Positions 52,058 to 61,100 of a DNA stretch of 64,000 nt are shown in pieces; position 1 is the first letter of the stretch; every line of letters begins with the position of its first letter. This stretch comes from Sporosarcina sp. FSL K6-1522. Lineage in GTDB: Bacteria; Bacillota; Bacilli; Bacillales_A; Planococcaceae. The translations under genes were made by a program, and so were the position numbers. The notes under the pieces are model-generated. The model did no database searches. It was given only the letters and a program-made list of their open reading frames with translations, and was not told where the DNA came from. Location: contig NZ_CP152019.1 in the NCBI RefSeq assembly GCF_038622445.1, positions 4,190,501 to 4,254,500 of the forward strand, read 5' to 3'.

Positions 52058-53338
52058 TCAAACAAACTGTGCAACTTCTGTTGACCCCTGCATCGCAGTT
52101 GTCGAAGATGTACCACCTGAAATTACTTGTGATACTTCGTCAAAGTAGCCTGTACCTACTTCACGTTGGTGCCTTGTTGCAGTGTAGCCTTTGTCTTCAT
52201 TAGCAAATTCAGCCTGTTGTAATTTCGAGTAAGCTGCCATGCCATTGTCTTTGTAGTCATGCGCAAGTTCGAACATGCTGTGGTTCAATGAGTGGAAACC
52301 AGCAAGTGTTACGAACTGGAACTTGTAGCCCATTTTTCCGAGTTCTACTTGGTATTTCGCGATTGTTTCTTGATCCAAATTCGCTTCCCAGTTGAAAGAA
52401 GGTGAACAGTTATATGCTAGTTTCTTACCTGGGAATTTCGCATGGATTGCGTCCGCAAATTGTTTCGCCTCTTCAAGAGATGGGTGAGACGTTTCACACC
52501 AAACAAGATCTGCATACGGTGCATATGCCAATCCACGTGCAATCGCTTGGTCGATACCCGGTTTTGTACGGTAGAATCCTTCAGGTGTACGCTCGCCAGT
52601 TAGAAACTCTTTGTCAACTGGGTCGATGTCACTTGTGACCATATCCGCTGCATCTGCATCTGTACGTGAGATGAGAACAGTTGGTACACCAAGTACGTCA
52701 GCTGCCAGTCGTGCAGCTACTAGGTTACGAATTGCATTTTGCGTTGGTAGCAATACTTTACCGCCAAGGTGACCACATTTCTTCTCAGATGCCAGTTGGT
52801 CTTCAAGGTGAACGCCCGCAGCTCCAGCTTCAATCATGCCCTTCATCAATTCGAAGACGTTTAGTGGACCACCGAAGCCTGCTTCAGCATCCGCTACGAT
52901 TGGTGCGAACCAGTCAAAACCGTCTTCGCGCCCTTCCGCATGATCGATTTGGTCTGCACGTTGCAATGCTTGGTTGATGCGTTTAACGACTGAAGGCACA
53001 CTGTTTGCTGGATACAAACTTTGGTCCGGATACATTTGACCGGATAGGTTTGCGTCCGCCGCTACTTGCCAACCACTTAGATAGATTGCTTGAAGTCCTG
53101 CTTTGACTTGTTGTACAGCTTGGTTCCCTGTCAATGCACCCAGTGCGTTGATGAAATCTTCTTCATGAATGGATTTCCACAAACGGTCCGCACCTTTTTT
53201 CGCCAATGTATGATCAATGAGAAATGATCCTCGAAGTTTCACAACATCTTCCGCAGAATAAGGACGTTCAATCCCTTTCCAACGGCTATCCTCCGCCCAG
53301 CTTTTCTCCAATTGTGCAATCTGCTCTTGTCTAGTCAT
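52058..53338 (-). CDS. aceA: Isocitrate lyase
   Basis: About 426 residues. The catalytic signature KKCGH is present in [16 protein letters not shown]; other marks are [42 protein letters not shown] and [12 protein letters not shown]. It splits isocitrate to succinate and glyoxylate, the first step of the glyoxylate shunt. The aminotransferase gene nearby could use the glyoxylate. I chose ATG 53338 ([14 protein letters not shown]); the spacing to AGGAAGG is long, and a GTG at 53350 sits too close to it. A LytTR regulator gene is divergent, 228 bases away. Malate synthase is not in the window. Confidence 0.95.
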   Translation of the reverse strand: MTRQEQIAQLEKSWAEDSRWKGIERPYSAEDVVKLRGSFLIDHTLAKKGADRLWKSIHEEDFINALGALTGNQAVQQVKAGLQAIYLSGWQVAADANLSGQMYPDQSLYPANSVPSVVKRINQALQRADQIDHAEGREDGFDWFAPIVADAEAGFGGPLNVFELMKGMIEAGAAGVHLEDQLASEKKCGHLGGKVLLPTQNAIRNLVAARLAADVLGVPTVLISRTDADAADMVTSDIDPVDKEFLTGERTPEGFYRTKPGIDQAIARGLAYAPYADLVWCETSHPSLEEAKQFADAIHAKFPGKKLAYNCSPSFNWEANLDQETIAKYQVELGKMGYKFQFVTLAGFHSLNHSMFELAHDYKDNGMAAYSKLQQAEFANEDKGYTATRHQREVGTGYFDEVSQVISGGTSSTTAMQGSTEVAQFV

Positions 53339-53410
53339 TATATACGTCACACCTTCCTATTTTTTTAACGCTCAGCTATTTGATTGAAATTAATGCTTTC
53401 GTACTGTTTC

Positions 53411-53447
53411 ATAACAGCTGAAGTTGTTATACAGTAATATATAACAG
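53411..53447. promoter_or_regulatory. Repeated ATAACAG motifs between aceA and the LytTR gene
   Basis: ATAACAG occurs at 53411-53417 and 53441-53447, with ATACAG at 53429-53434 between them. LytTR regulators bind pairs of short direct repeats, so these are candidate sites; this is inference. Confidence 0.3.
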
Positions 53448-53566
53448 AAAATTAAGATTGTCTGTACATTTTGATAAAACAGTGTATTCTGAGGATGAAT
53501 AAAGAATAAAGTGGATGAAATGGTTTTTAAAGGTGTTTATTAGATCGTACAAAGGGGGAAGTCAAT

Positions 53567-54238
53567 ATGACAGTGGAGAAGACAATGATTTCAAAAGAGG
53601 TATTGCAGCAATATGTTGGGGCATTAGAGGACTGGATTCCGAAAGACGCAGCCGTCGCAATAGCAGTTGGGGACTGTTATGTGTATTACGTTGCGGGTCT
53701 ACACGATATTCGATTAAAGCATGGGCAAGCAGTGCAACCAGGAAGCATTGCAGAAAAGGTCATTCAAGAGCGGTGTAAAGTAGATACAGTAATGGACGCC
53801 ACATTATTCGGTGTTCCTTATTACGGCATCGGCTATCCAATTGACTTGCGTGGTGAACCTGCTGCACTCGTTGTCGTGTTACCGCCAAACTACCATGTAT
53901 TACGTCACGAGCCATTCCGTTTTATAACCGGCAAACAAGAAGATGAATGGAGTCCAATCTCTATAGAAGAAGTTGCTTACTTTGAAAGCTTGCAAAAGAA
54001 AACATGGTTCTATTCAGATGGTGAACAGTTTTGTACAACGACCACACTAAAGGATCTGAGCTTGCGTCTGCCCAAAACCTTTTTGCGCGTCCATCGCTCC
54101 TATATTGTCAACATTAGCTATATCCAACGCATCTCACGAGATTTCTCTTCCAATCTCGTTCTATTATTAAAGGATGGTACAGAACTACCCGTTAGCCAGA
54201 CATATATGAATGATGTAAGAACTGCGCTTGGATTTTAG
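53567..54238 (+). CDS. LytTR-domain transcriptional regulator divergent from aceA
   Basis: 223 residues. The C-terminal half (about 125-223) is a LytTR DNA-binding domain: EEVAYFESLQKKTWFYSDG, LPKTFLRVHRSYIVNISYIQ and the end DGTELPVSQTY. There is no receiver domain. The N-terminal part (1-115) looks like a small ligand-sensing domain (IPKDAAVAIAVGDCYVYYVAG, RGEPAALVVVLPPNYHVL) without a recognised name. It probably senses a metabolite and controls the divergent aceA gene, itself or both. AAAGGGGGAAGTCAAT precedes ATG 53567. Confidence 0.88.
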   Translation: MTVEKTMISKEVLQQYVGALEDWIPKDAAVAIAVGDCYVYYVAGLHDIRLKHGQAVQPGSIAEKVIQERCKVDTVMDATLFGVPYYGIGYPIDLRGEPAALVVVLPPNYHVLRHEPFRFITGKQEDEWSPISIEEVAYFESLQKKTWFYSDGEQFCTTTTLKDLSLRLPKTFLRVHRSYIVNISYIQRISRDFSSNLVLLLKDGTELPVSQTYMNDVRTALGF

Positions 54239-54274
54239 GATGAAAAGCGATGAAGGTGTGCGATTCACCTTGGA

Positions 54275-54368
54275 AGCGCGCAATGCGGCCCAATGACCGC
54301 GCATTAACGCCGGAGAAGAACGCAATCGAGTCCGCTAACCGCGCATTCCGGATGTTTAACCGCACATA
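54275..54368 (-). repeat. Tract 3 of 21-bp tandem repeats, inverted (4-5 units)
   Basis: Units start at 54275, 54296, 54317, 54338 and a partial one at 54359. The plus strand shows accgcgcatt twice exactly 42 bases apart; on the minus strand this is AATGCGCGGT, the core of tracts 1 and 2. The minus-strand frame reads heptad-like NARLADS, NARSLGR, IARFQGE. It lies between the LytTR gene and the terminator shared with the glucosaminidase gene. Confidence 0.75.
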
Positions 54369-54394
54369 ACTAGCCATCTCCCATATTCAACAAT

Positions 54395-54438
54395 AAAACA
54401 GGTGCCAAGACGAGTTTCCTAGTCTTGACACCTGTTTT
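54395..54438. terminator. Bidirectional terminator between convergent genes
   Basis: AAAACAGGTGCCAAGAC pairs with GTCTTGACACCTGTTTTT, with T or A runs on both sides. Confidence 0.9.
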
Positions 54439-56409
54439 TCATTTGACAACCGGTATAGTTTTTACATAATCCCCATGAACAAATAGCTCATTATACTTCT
54501 TGTCATCTGATACAATCTTCACCCATGGTGCATTCGTTTTATTATCTACAATAATAATCGGCAAGCCTGTGTTCTTATACTTATATACCGCAGTATTGCT
54601 TGTCCCTGGACCTGTGCGGACGTTCAATCCTGTGCTCCCCGTTAAGCCAATGTTATACGCATTCGCTAGGTCTTTTCCACCCATCATTTTATCCATGCGA
54701 TACCAATGACCTGCCGCTTTTGCTCCCCAATAAGGGTCCGATGCGTATTTCACATTAAAGCCCAGTGCTTTATTGCCGAAAACAGCACCATTCGCATAAG
54801 GCGCATTCGGTGGAATGTAGTTTAAATTAAAATACGATTTAAGTAGCTCGTCGATGTTGCTCTCAACTGTTTCAAAGTATTCTGCAACGGGGCGATCATC
54901 ATAGACTTTCAGCCCGAACAAGTTATTGTATTCCTGCGCTCTAGCGCTCATGCCATACGCACTTTCATGCTGCGCAAGTGAAAGTATGAGCAACGCATTC
55001 ACTTTTTCTTTCTGTTCTACTTCCTTCAAATACTTTCCAAGTCCAATGAGCTTACTTTTTGTAGCTGCATCTTTATAAGTAGCATTCTTTGGATTATCTC
55101 TTTCCAACTGCTGTAGCATCGTCATAATATATGCGTCAATTTCCTCAGCCGTATAGTTGGTTGTACTACGAGCAGGTAGGTATTGGAAATACTGATATGC
55201 ACTCCCCGCAGTTTGTCCATTCACTTTTGTGAAATTAATGCCATCCCAACTATAATAACGCTCGCCTGCCGTCATGAAGCTCGGTGCTTTCCCGGCTTGA
55301 TAAGATACAAATCTTGCGTTCTTGTTGGAATAAATAGAGTGCGTCAATATACCATTACTCACCGAGTAGTAAGAGCGCTCTTTCACCGATTTCCAAGGCA
55401 ATAACAACGCATTCTCTTGTTTGATAAACCCTGTTTTCCCTGCCATTCTCACTTCAACATACGTATCTGTCGAACTGATATATTCAAGCTCAGTATCTGC
55501 TGATACATAAGTAGCCGCTGTCCGTAAGTCTTTTGTTGTATAAATATTCGTCAGACTGCTTGCTGCTGTTGGTTGCGACACAACAATACCTGAGGGCATC
55601 TTAATAATGGCCCCATCATATTGAATGACTTGATCCGCTTTTAGCGCCGCAAGCGCCTCCGCATACTTCGCATACTTCTTCACAACGACTGTACTACCAT
55701 TCGCTTGAATCGTTGCCACATCATATGTTGGTGCTGGTTTTACCGGTGGCTCTGGTTTCACTGGTGGTTCCGGAACAGTCCCCGAGTTTTCCACGACAGT
55801 CAAAAACCGTGACACTACCGCCGCTGCATCTCCACGCGTTGCATTGTCGAGTGGTCTAAAATGATTATTCGCTGATCCTAAGAAAATACCATAATTCACA
55901 GTATTACTAACAGCGGAATGATAGTCTTTAAGTATTTTATCCGTATCTGCAAATGTCAATGCGCTGCTTCGATCCTTAATACCTTTATAATCGAGCGCTC
56001 GCTTCATCAGTACCGCCATATGTTGGCGGCTAATATTGGCAGATGGCTTAAACGTACCATCTCCATACCCTGTAATGAGCCCCGCATCCGCAGCTGCCAA
56101 AATCTCATCCATCATGCCTGATTTTTCATCGACATCTGTAAATATAACGCCTTCCTCTGGTACTTCTAATTTCAATGATCGCGTCATAATAACCGCAAAC
56201 TGCCCACGTGTCACTTGGCCGTCAGGTTTATAAACACCATCCCCATAGCCTTTCATAATGCCCTTTTCAATCATCAGCCTCAGTTCTTTTTCGTGCCAAT
56301 GTCCTGTAACATCATCGCTTGCATACGTACTTACACCGTTCGTCAGGACGAACAAAAGGATTAGTGCTAACGACAAAATTCTTTTCCAGTGGTGTCTCAG
56401 GTTAAACAC
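54439..56409 (-). CDS. SLH-anchored N-acetylglucosaminidase with SH3 domain
   Basis: 656 residues: signal peptide (ILSLALILLFVLTNGVSTYA), three SLH domains at about 32-215, a proline-rich linker (PEPPVKPEPPVKPAP), an SH3-like middle part (about 270-345), a glucosaminidase domain of the LytD/GH73 type at about 425-590 (LAQHESAYGMSARAQEYNNLFGLKVYDDRP holds the catalytic Glu), and an SH3_3 domain at the end (GLNVRTGPGTSNTAVYKYKN). It should cut glycan strands of peptidoglycan at the cell surface and be held by SLH contacts to the pyruvylated wall polymer. Confidence 0.92.
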   Translation of the reverse strand: MFNLRHHWKRILSLALILLFVLTNGVSTYASDDVTGHWHEKELRLMIEKGIMKGYGDGVYKPDGQVTRGQFAVIMTRSLKLEVPEEGVIFTDVDEKSGMMDEILAAADAGLITGYGDGTFKPSANISRQHMAVLMKRALDYKGIKDRSSALTFADTDKILKDYHSAVSNTVNYGIFLGSANNHFRPLDNATRGDAAAVVSRFLTVVENSGTVPEPPVKPEPPVKPAPTYDVATIQANGSTVVVKKYAKYAEALAALKADQVIQYDGAIIKMPSGIVVSQPTAASSLTNIYTTKDLRTAATYVSADTELEYISSTDTYVEVRMAGKTGFIKQENALLLPWKSVKERSYYSVSNGILTHSIYSNKNARFVSYQAGKAPSFMTAGERYYSWDGINFTKVNGQTAGSAYQYFQYLPARSTTNYTAEEIDAYIMTMLQQLERDNPKNATYKDAATKSKLIGLGKYLKEVEQKEKVNALLILSLAQHESAYGMSARAQEYNNLFGLKVYDDRPVAEYFETVESNIDELLKSYFNLNYIPPNAPYANGAVFGNKALGFNVKYASDPYWGAKAAGHWYRMDKMMGGKDLANAYNIGLTGSTGLNVRTGPGTSNTAVYKYKNTGLPIIIVDNKTNAPWVKIVSDDKKYNELFVHGDYVKTIPVVK

Positions 56410-56959
56410 TCCTAACTTTTGTAAGATTACTAGCTATCCACACTGTAACACAATACTACAATCCTCGCCTGTTGTAAAAGTAGCTTTTGTCCCCTATTAC
56501 AATTTTACAAATACTAGAAAAAAACTCTCAAAATCTAGCTAGTATTCAAGGCCCAAAAATATAAACATTACCTACACCCGAATACACTGAACATTCACAC
56601 CAACCACTCCAACTAGCATTCTATCACCATACTGTGAGTCTTTTCACAAACTCCCCCCTACTAAAAGTCGTGTAACCCTTGCCACGAAGCGCTTTCTAAC
56701 CCCTCTCTCTTGAATTAGTTCTAAAATACCAATTCGTCAAAAAATCGAATTAGTCTAATTCTATTTACCTAACAACTTATTAAAAAAACTCCGACCCATT
56801 TTGTTCACAACCAGAACCGGAATAGGTCAAAAGGTAAGCTATAATAGGTATTGAGAATAGCGACTTACATCACCAAGAATAATTACACCAGCTTCTGCCC
56901 CCTAAGTCCCAGAATTGATTGACCCCAACACTACAACCACAATACGGAGGGAAACTATA
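56410..56959. other. 550-base AT-rich intergenic region
   Basis: No gene or repeat found. It separates two divergent genes for surface proteins. A TATAAT at 56840-56845 on the plus strand, about 115 bases before the transglutaminase-like gene, could be a -10 box, but no matching -35 box was found. Confidence 0.5.
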
Positions 56960-58120
56960 ATGAAAAAACAACTATTATCTCTATCACTCGCCCTAGCCCT
57001 TGCCTCTACAACTTTCATCAGCAGCCCTGCCTCGGCAAATACAGCGACTGCACCTGTACAAGCCCCCATCACAACATTATCCACATATGCCACTGACTAC
57101 GCTAACTCTTACGAAATGATTCGTTCCGCACTCGTAAACAACGAAACGTTTGGTCAATTCGATCCAACTGAGATTTCTTCTAAAGAAATTGGCACATTGA
57201 TCCGACAAATCGTACAGGAAAATCCAGACATCCTTTACTATAAATCAGCATCTGTATGGGCAAGTGGTAAAATCCAATTCAACTACTACCTACCAGCGGA
57301 TGTGATGAAAAAGAACCGTGCAGCACTAGACGCTAAAGTCGAACAAGTACTAAAAAGCATCAACAAACCGAAAGCTTCTGACTACGACAAAGTAAAAGCG
57401 GTCCATGACTACCTCGTCTTGAACACTTCTTATGACCATGTCAACCAACAGAAAAAAACGATTCCTGCCGATTCTTACACAGCTCACGGCGCACTTATAG
57501 GTGGTACCGCAGTATGTGACGGCTATACAAAAGCGGCCCAACTATTGCTCAACCGCCTCGGCGTTGAAAACCATTACGTCGTCGGAAACATTAAAGACGG
57601 CTTGCACTCTTGGAACCAAGTAAAAATCAATGGCAAATACTACTTCATGGACATTACATGGGATGATCCAGTTCCAAATAAACCTGGTCAAATCGAATAT
57701 AACTACTTCCTAGTAACATCTGAACAATTACGTAAAGACCATTCATGGGTGGAAAAATCATGGCCTGTTGCAACAGACAAGCAATATAGCTACTTCGCAG
57801 ATTTCAAAAATCCTATTGAAAACGGCAACTTTTTCTACTACAGCAGTAAAGCAGACAATCACAAGCTTTATAGAATCTCAAAAGACGGCAAAAACAAACA
57901 AAGAGTTAATAATGTACGCGCACCTTACTTCTCAATCGCTGGCAATAGCATCTACTTCAGTAACTATTCGAGCGGAGGACACTTATACAAGATGAATCTA
58001 GATGGTACAAAGCCTGTGAAATTGAATTCGATCCACTCTATCAATCTATCACTTAATGGTAATGTTCTTCACTTTACAAACAACGCGACAAAAGCGGCTA
58101 TGAAAATGACAATTAAATAA
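56960..58120 (+). CDS. Secreted transglutaminase-like protein with C-terminal propeller-like domain
   Basis: 386 residues. Signal peptide (LLSLSLALALASTTFISSPASA), then a transglutaminase-like cysteine-peptidase domain (about 45-265) with the triad in GGTAVCDGYTKAAQ (Cys), GLHSWNQVKI (His) and YYFMDITWDD (Asp). The last 115 residues carry short repeats such as GNFFYYSSKADNHKLYRISKDG and NSIYFSNYSSGGHLYKMNLDG, like DUF5050 beta-propeller repeats. Relatives act as proteases or cross-linking enzymes outside the cell. ATG 56960 has GGAGGGAAACTATA in front. It converges on the CnaB adhesin gene, so a role in surface structure is possible (inference). No SLH or sorting signal. Confidence 0.87.
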   Translation: MKKQLLSLSLALALASTTFISSPASANTATAPVQAPITTLSTYATDYANSYEMIRSALVNNETFGQFDPTEISSKEIGTLIRQIVQENPDILYYKSASVWASGKIQFNYYLPADVMKKNRAALDAKVEQVLKSINKPKASDYDKVKAVHDYLVLNTSYDHVNQQKKTIPADSYTAHGALIGGTAVCDGYTKAAQLLLNRLGVENHYVVGNIKDGLHSWNQVKINGKYYFMDITWDDPVPNKPGQIEYNYFLVTSEQLRKDHSWVEKSWPVATDKQYSYFADFKNPIENGNFFYYSSKADNHKLYRISKDGKNKQRVNNVRAPYFSIAGNSIYFSNYSSGGHLYKMNLDGTKPVKLNSIHSINLSLNGNVLHFTNNATKAAMKMTIK

Positions 58121-58135
58121 GTCGGACAAGCATAC

Positions 58136-58183
58136 AAAAAAACGTACACACTGGCTCGATTACGCTCAGTGTGCACGTTTTTT
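58136..58183. terminator. Bidirectional terminator
   Basis: AAAAAACGTACACACTG pairs with CAGTGTGCACGTTTTTT. Confidence 0.92.
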
Positions 58184-58195
58184 GTTGTTAACGAC

Positions 58196-61100
58196 TTACT
58201 GTTGCTTAGATTCCTTTCTTTTCCTTCTACCAAAGAGTAACCAACCACCGAGAACCATAGCGAGGAGACCTGTGATGAGTAGCTCATACATCATGCCCTC
58301 ACCCGTACGTGGTAGCACTTTCGCTTCTTTACTTGGCACTTTCGCTCTCGGCTGTTCAACTACTTTAATCGGTTTTTCCGGTTGCGGAACAACCGATTCT
58401 CCGTCCGGACCTTCTGGTTGCGGATCTGGATCTTCCGGATCTGGGTCTGTTCCTGGACCTTCCGGTTGTGGATCCGGATCAACTGGATCTGGGTCTTCCG
58501 GATCTGGGTCTGTTCCTGGACCTTCTGGTTGTGGATCCGGATCAACTGGGTCTGGGTCTGGGTCTGGGTCTGGTGTTTCAGGCTGCGGGTCTGGATCAAC
58601 CGGATCTGGATCTGGGTCCGGAGTAGGCGTTATTCCGCCACCGCCACCAGATCTTCTATTTGTAATTGTAACGGTTTTCGATACTTCACCTTCTGCTGAT
58701 AGTTCTACTGGCGTATATGCTGTTGTTATTATATAGCCAGCTGGTGCCTTAATTTCTTTAATCGTGTATTTTCCATAAGGTAGACCTTTGAATGTAGCAA
58801 GCCCATCATCGCCTGTTGTTTCCGTACCAATTGCCTCTCCAATTGTACTACCAGGCGTCTCTCCTTGACGGTAAAGCTCAAATACTGCTCCCGGCAAAGT
58901 CCTGTTCGTGTTGGCAGCGTCGACTTTTTTCACAACAATGTCGCCGCCTTTTTCGTTTGTGATTGGATTGAGCGTAATGTCTTGCATTCCGTCACCTTCA
59001 GCAATTTCAAATGGATATTCCGTCTTGTTATCCAGCACATAATACTGTGGTGCCTTGCTTTCAACTAGGTAATATTTCCCGAAAGCGAGATCCTTCATAT
59101 GGAAGACGTCATCACCTTCAGCAGTTACTGTTTGAATTTTCTTGAAGCCTGTGGTGCCGGCTGCTTCATACCATAATTCAAACACCGCACCTTTCAGTGG
59201 AGTTGGTACTTCACTTACCATATCTGCTGCATCTATTTTGATAAATTCAGCAGAGCCTTTTCCTAGAATATTTGTCACAGGAACATCTGCAAGTAAATTC
59301 CCTTCTATCGTCATGGTGAATTTTCTTGGCGTCTCATCTAACATATAGCCAGCAGGTGCTTTCGTCTCCACGAAGTAGTAATCTCCTATAGGCAGACCTT
59401 CCACAACAATTCGACCAGCGTTATCGCCGGTTCCTGCCGTTGTCAAATCTTCTACATACCGTACATGCGCGCCATTCGGATCTCCTCTATACAAGTCGAA
59501 AACTGCACCATTTAGAAGAGCTTCTTGATCGCCTGTTTTAGTAAGTGTGACCGTTCCCGTTCGGAGTTCATTGAACACAGGTTGTTCTGCTTGCGCACCC
59601 GCTACAATTGTAATTGTCCAAGAGCTGTCGTCACTTATTTTGTAACCGTTAGGAGCAGAGATTTCCCTTAACTCGTATTCTCCTGGTGGCAAATTACTTA
59701 CTGTAAACTTTCCATCTTCCCCGGTTGTTAGAATGAATGGGTCAGCCCCCCATTCATTGCTTCCACCATAATCGTAAAATTGGTTATCTTTCATTAAAGT
59801 GAACTGTGCTCCTGGTAATGGTATTACCTTCTCTTTGTTCGGATCGTCTGGATCAGTACCTGTTTTTGTAACTTCCAACGAACCATGTTGTTCTATTCGG
59901 GTATTCGTTATAGCTACCGTATCCACTTTATTGTCCGCATCAATAACAATCGGGACATCTTTATCTTTGTCACCTTTGTCTTGAGTAGTTGTATAGCCAT
60001 CCAATGGAACTTCCTCAACATAATAGCTACCGTAATCTACTGTAAATGTTGCTATTCCATCAACAATCTTAGCTGTGTCCACCGTCACTTTATCGCTATT
60101 CAATAAATTAATGGTGACCTCTGGTGCTACTTCTCCTTCTTCAAGTCCTACAAATGTTTTATAAATGGTGATGGTGCCTTTTGGCTCCCCAGGGTTCTTT
60201 GGATTTGTGATTGTAAATTTATGCGCTTCCCCGTCATACTTTACCCAGTCAGAGGTGCCTGTTACATCTACAATCTGATTTTCTGCACTCACAGTAAATG
60301 TTAGGTCACCTACTGTATCATGATCCGGACTACCCGAAGTCGTTTCACTAATTGTGTAGTCGCCTGGTATTAGGCCACCGAAGGTATGACCGTCTCCACC
60401 AATTGATACGTCTTGTTTATACTCTTCTGGACCTGTTATCGTAAAATCAGCTTTGAAATCCGTCTCATCCAAACCTTGATAGTTCTTTTCAATAGTTATT
60501 TCTGCTGTCGGTGTTGTTTCAGCTTCATAATTTTTCACATAAATCGGGGCTTCTACAGCATCATTAATCGTAATAAGGAAACCACCATTTTCTTCTGAAT
60601 AAGCGTCGTTAATCACATAACCATTTGGCGCTTTAACCTCAATTAGTCGGTACGTGCCGTACGGTACGTGCCAAAATGTAGTCGTTCCTATTACTGGTAA
60701 AGTCTCTTGCACGTCACCCCATTGTTCCCCTGTATCATTATTAACGAGTTTAAATTTTGCTCCTGCTAAAACTTTAGGGATACCAAAAATCTTTTTATTC
60801 GGATCGATTTTAGTAATAGCAATTGAACCAGTCTTCTTCTTGTTTTTAATAGACTTAGTATACACGTGCGAATTATTATGCAAGAACGTTCCATCTGCTT
60901 TAACTGTAAAAGTGTCGATTCCAAACGGCAAGTAGCCACTAGGCGTCTTTGATTCAGTTAATGAATACGTTCCTGGCTTCAAGTTCGCAAATGTAATCGA
61001 CTCGCCACCTTTAACTGTTTGCGTTTCGCTGTAACCAAGTCCAATACTTGTTAGTGTAAAATCCGCTTCTAGTAAGGACTGATTTGCTCCATGTTCGAAT

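Noticed and set aside
54192..54377. 61-codon minus-strand ORF over tract 3
   Set aside because: It starts inside the end of the LytTR gene on the other strand and has no ribosome site; it only reflects the period-21 repeat.
58360..58736. Long ORFs with GSGSG or IQIR-type repeats over the adhesin 3' end
   Set aside because: They are shadow frames of the DP-rich 21-residue repeats of the LPXTG protein.
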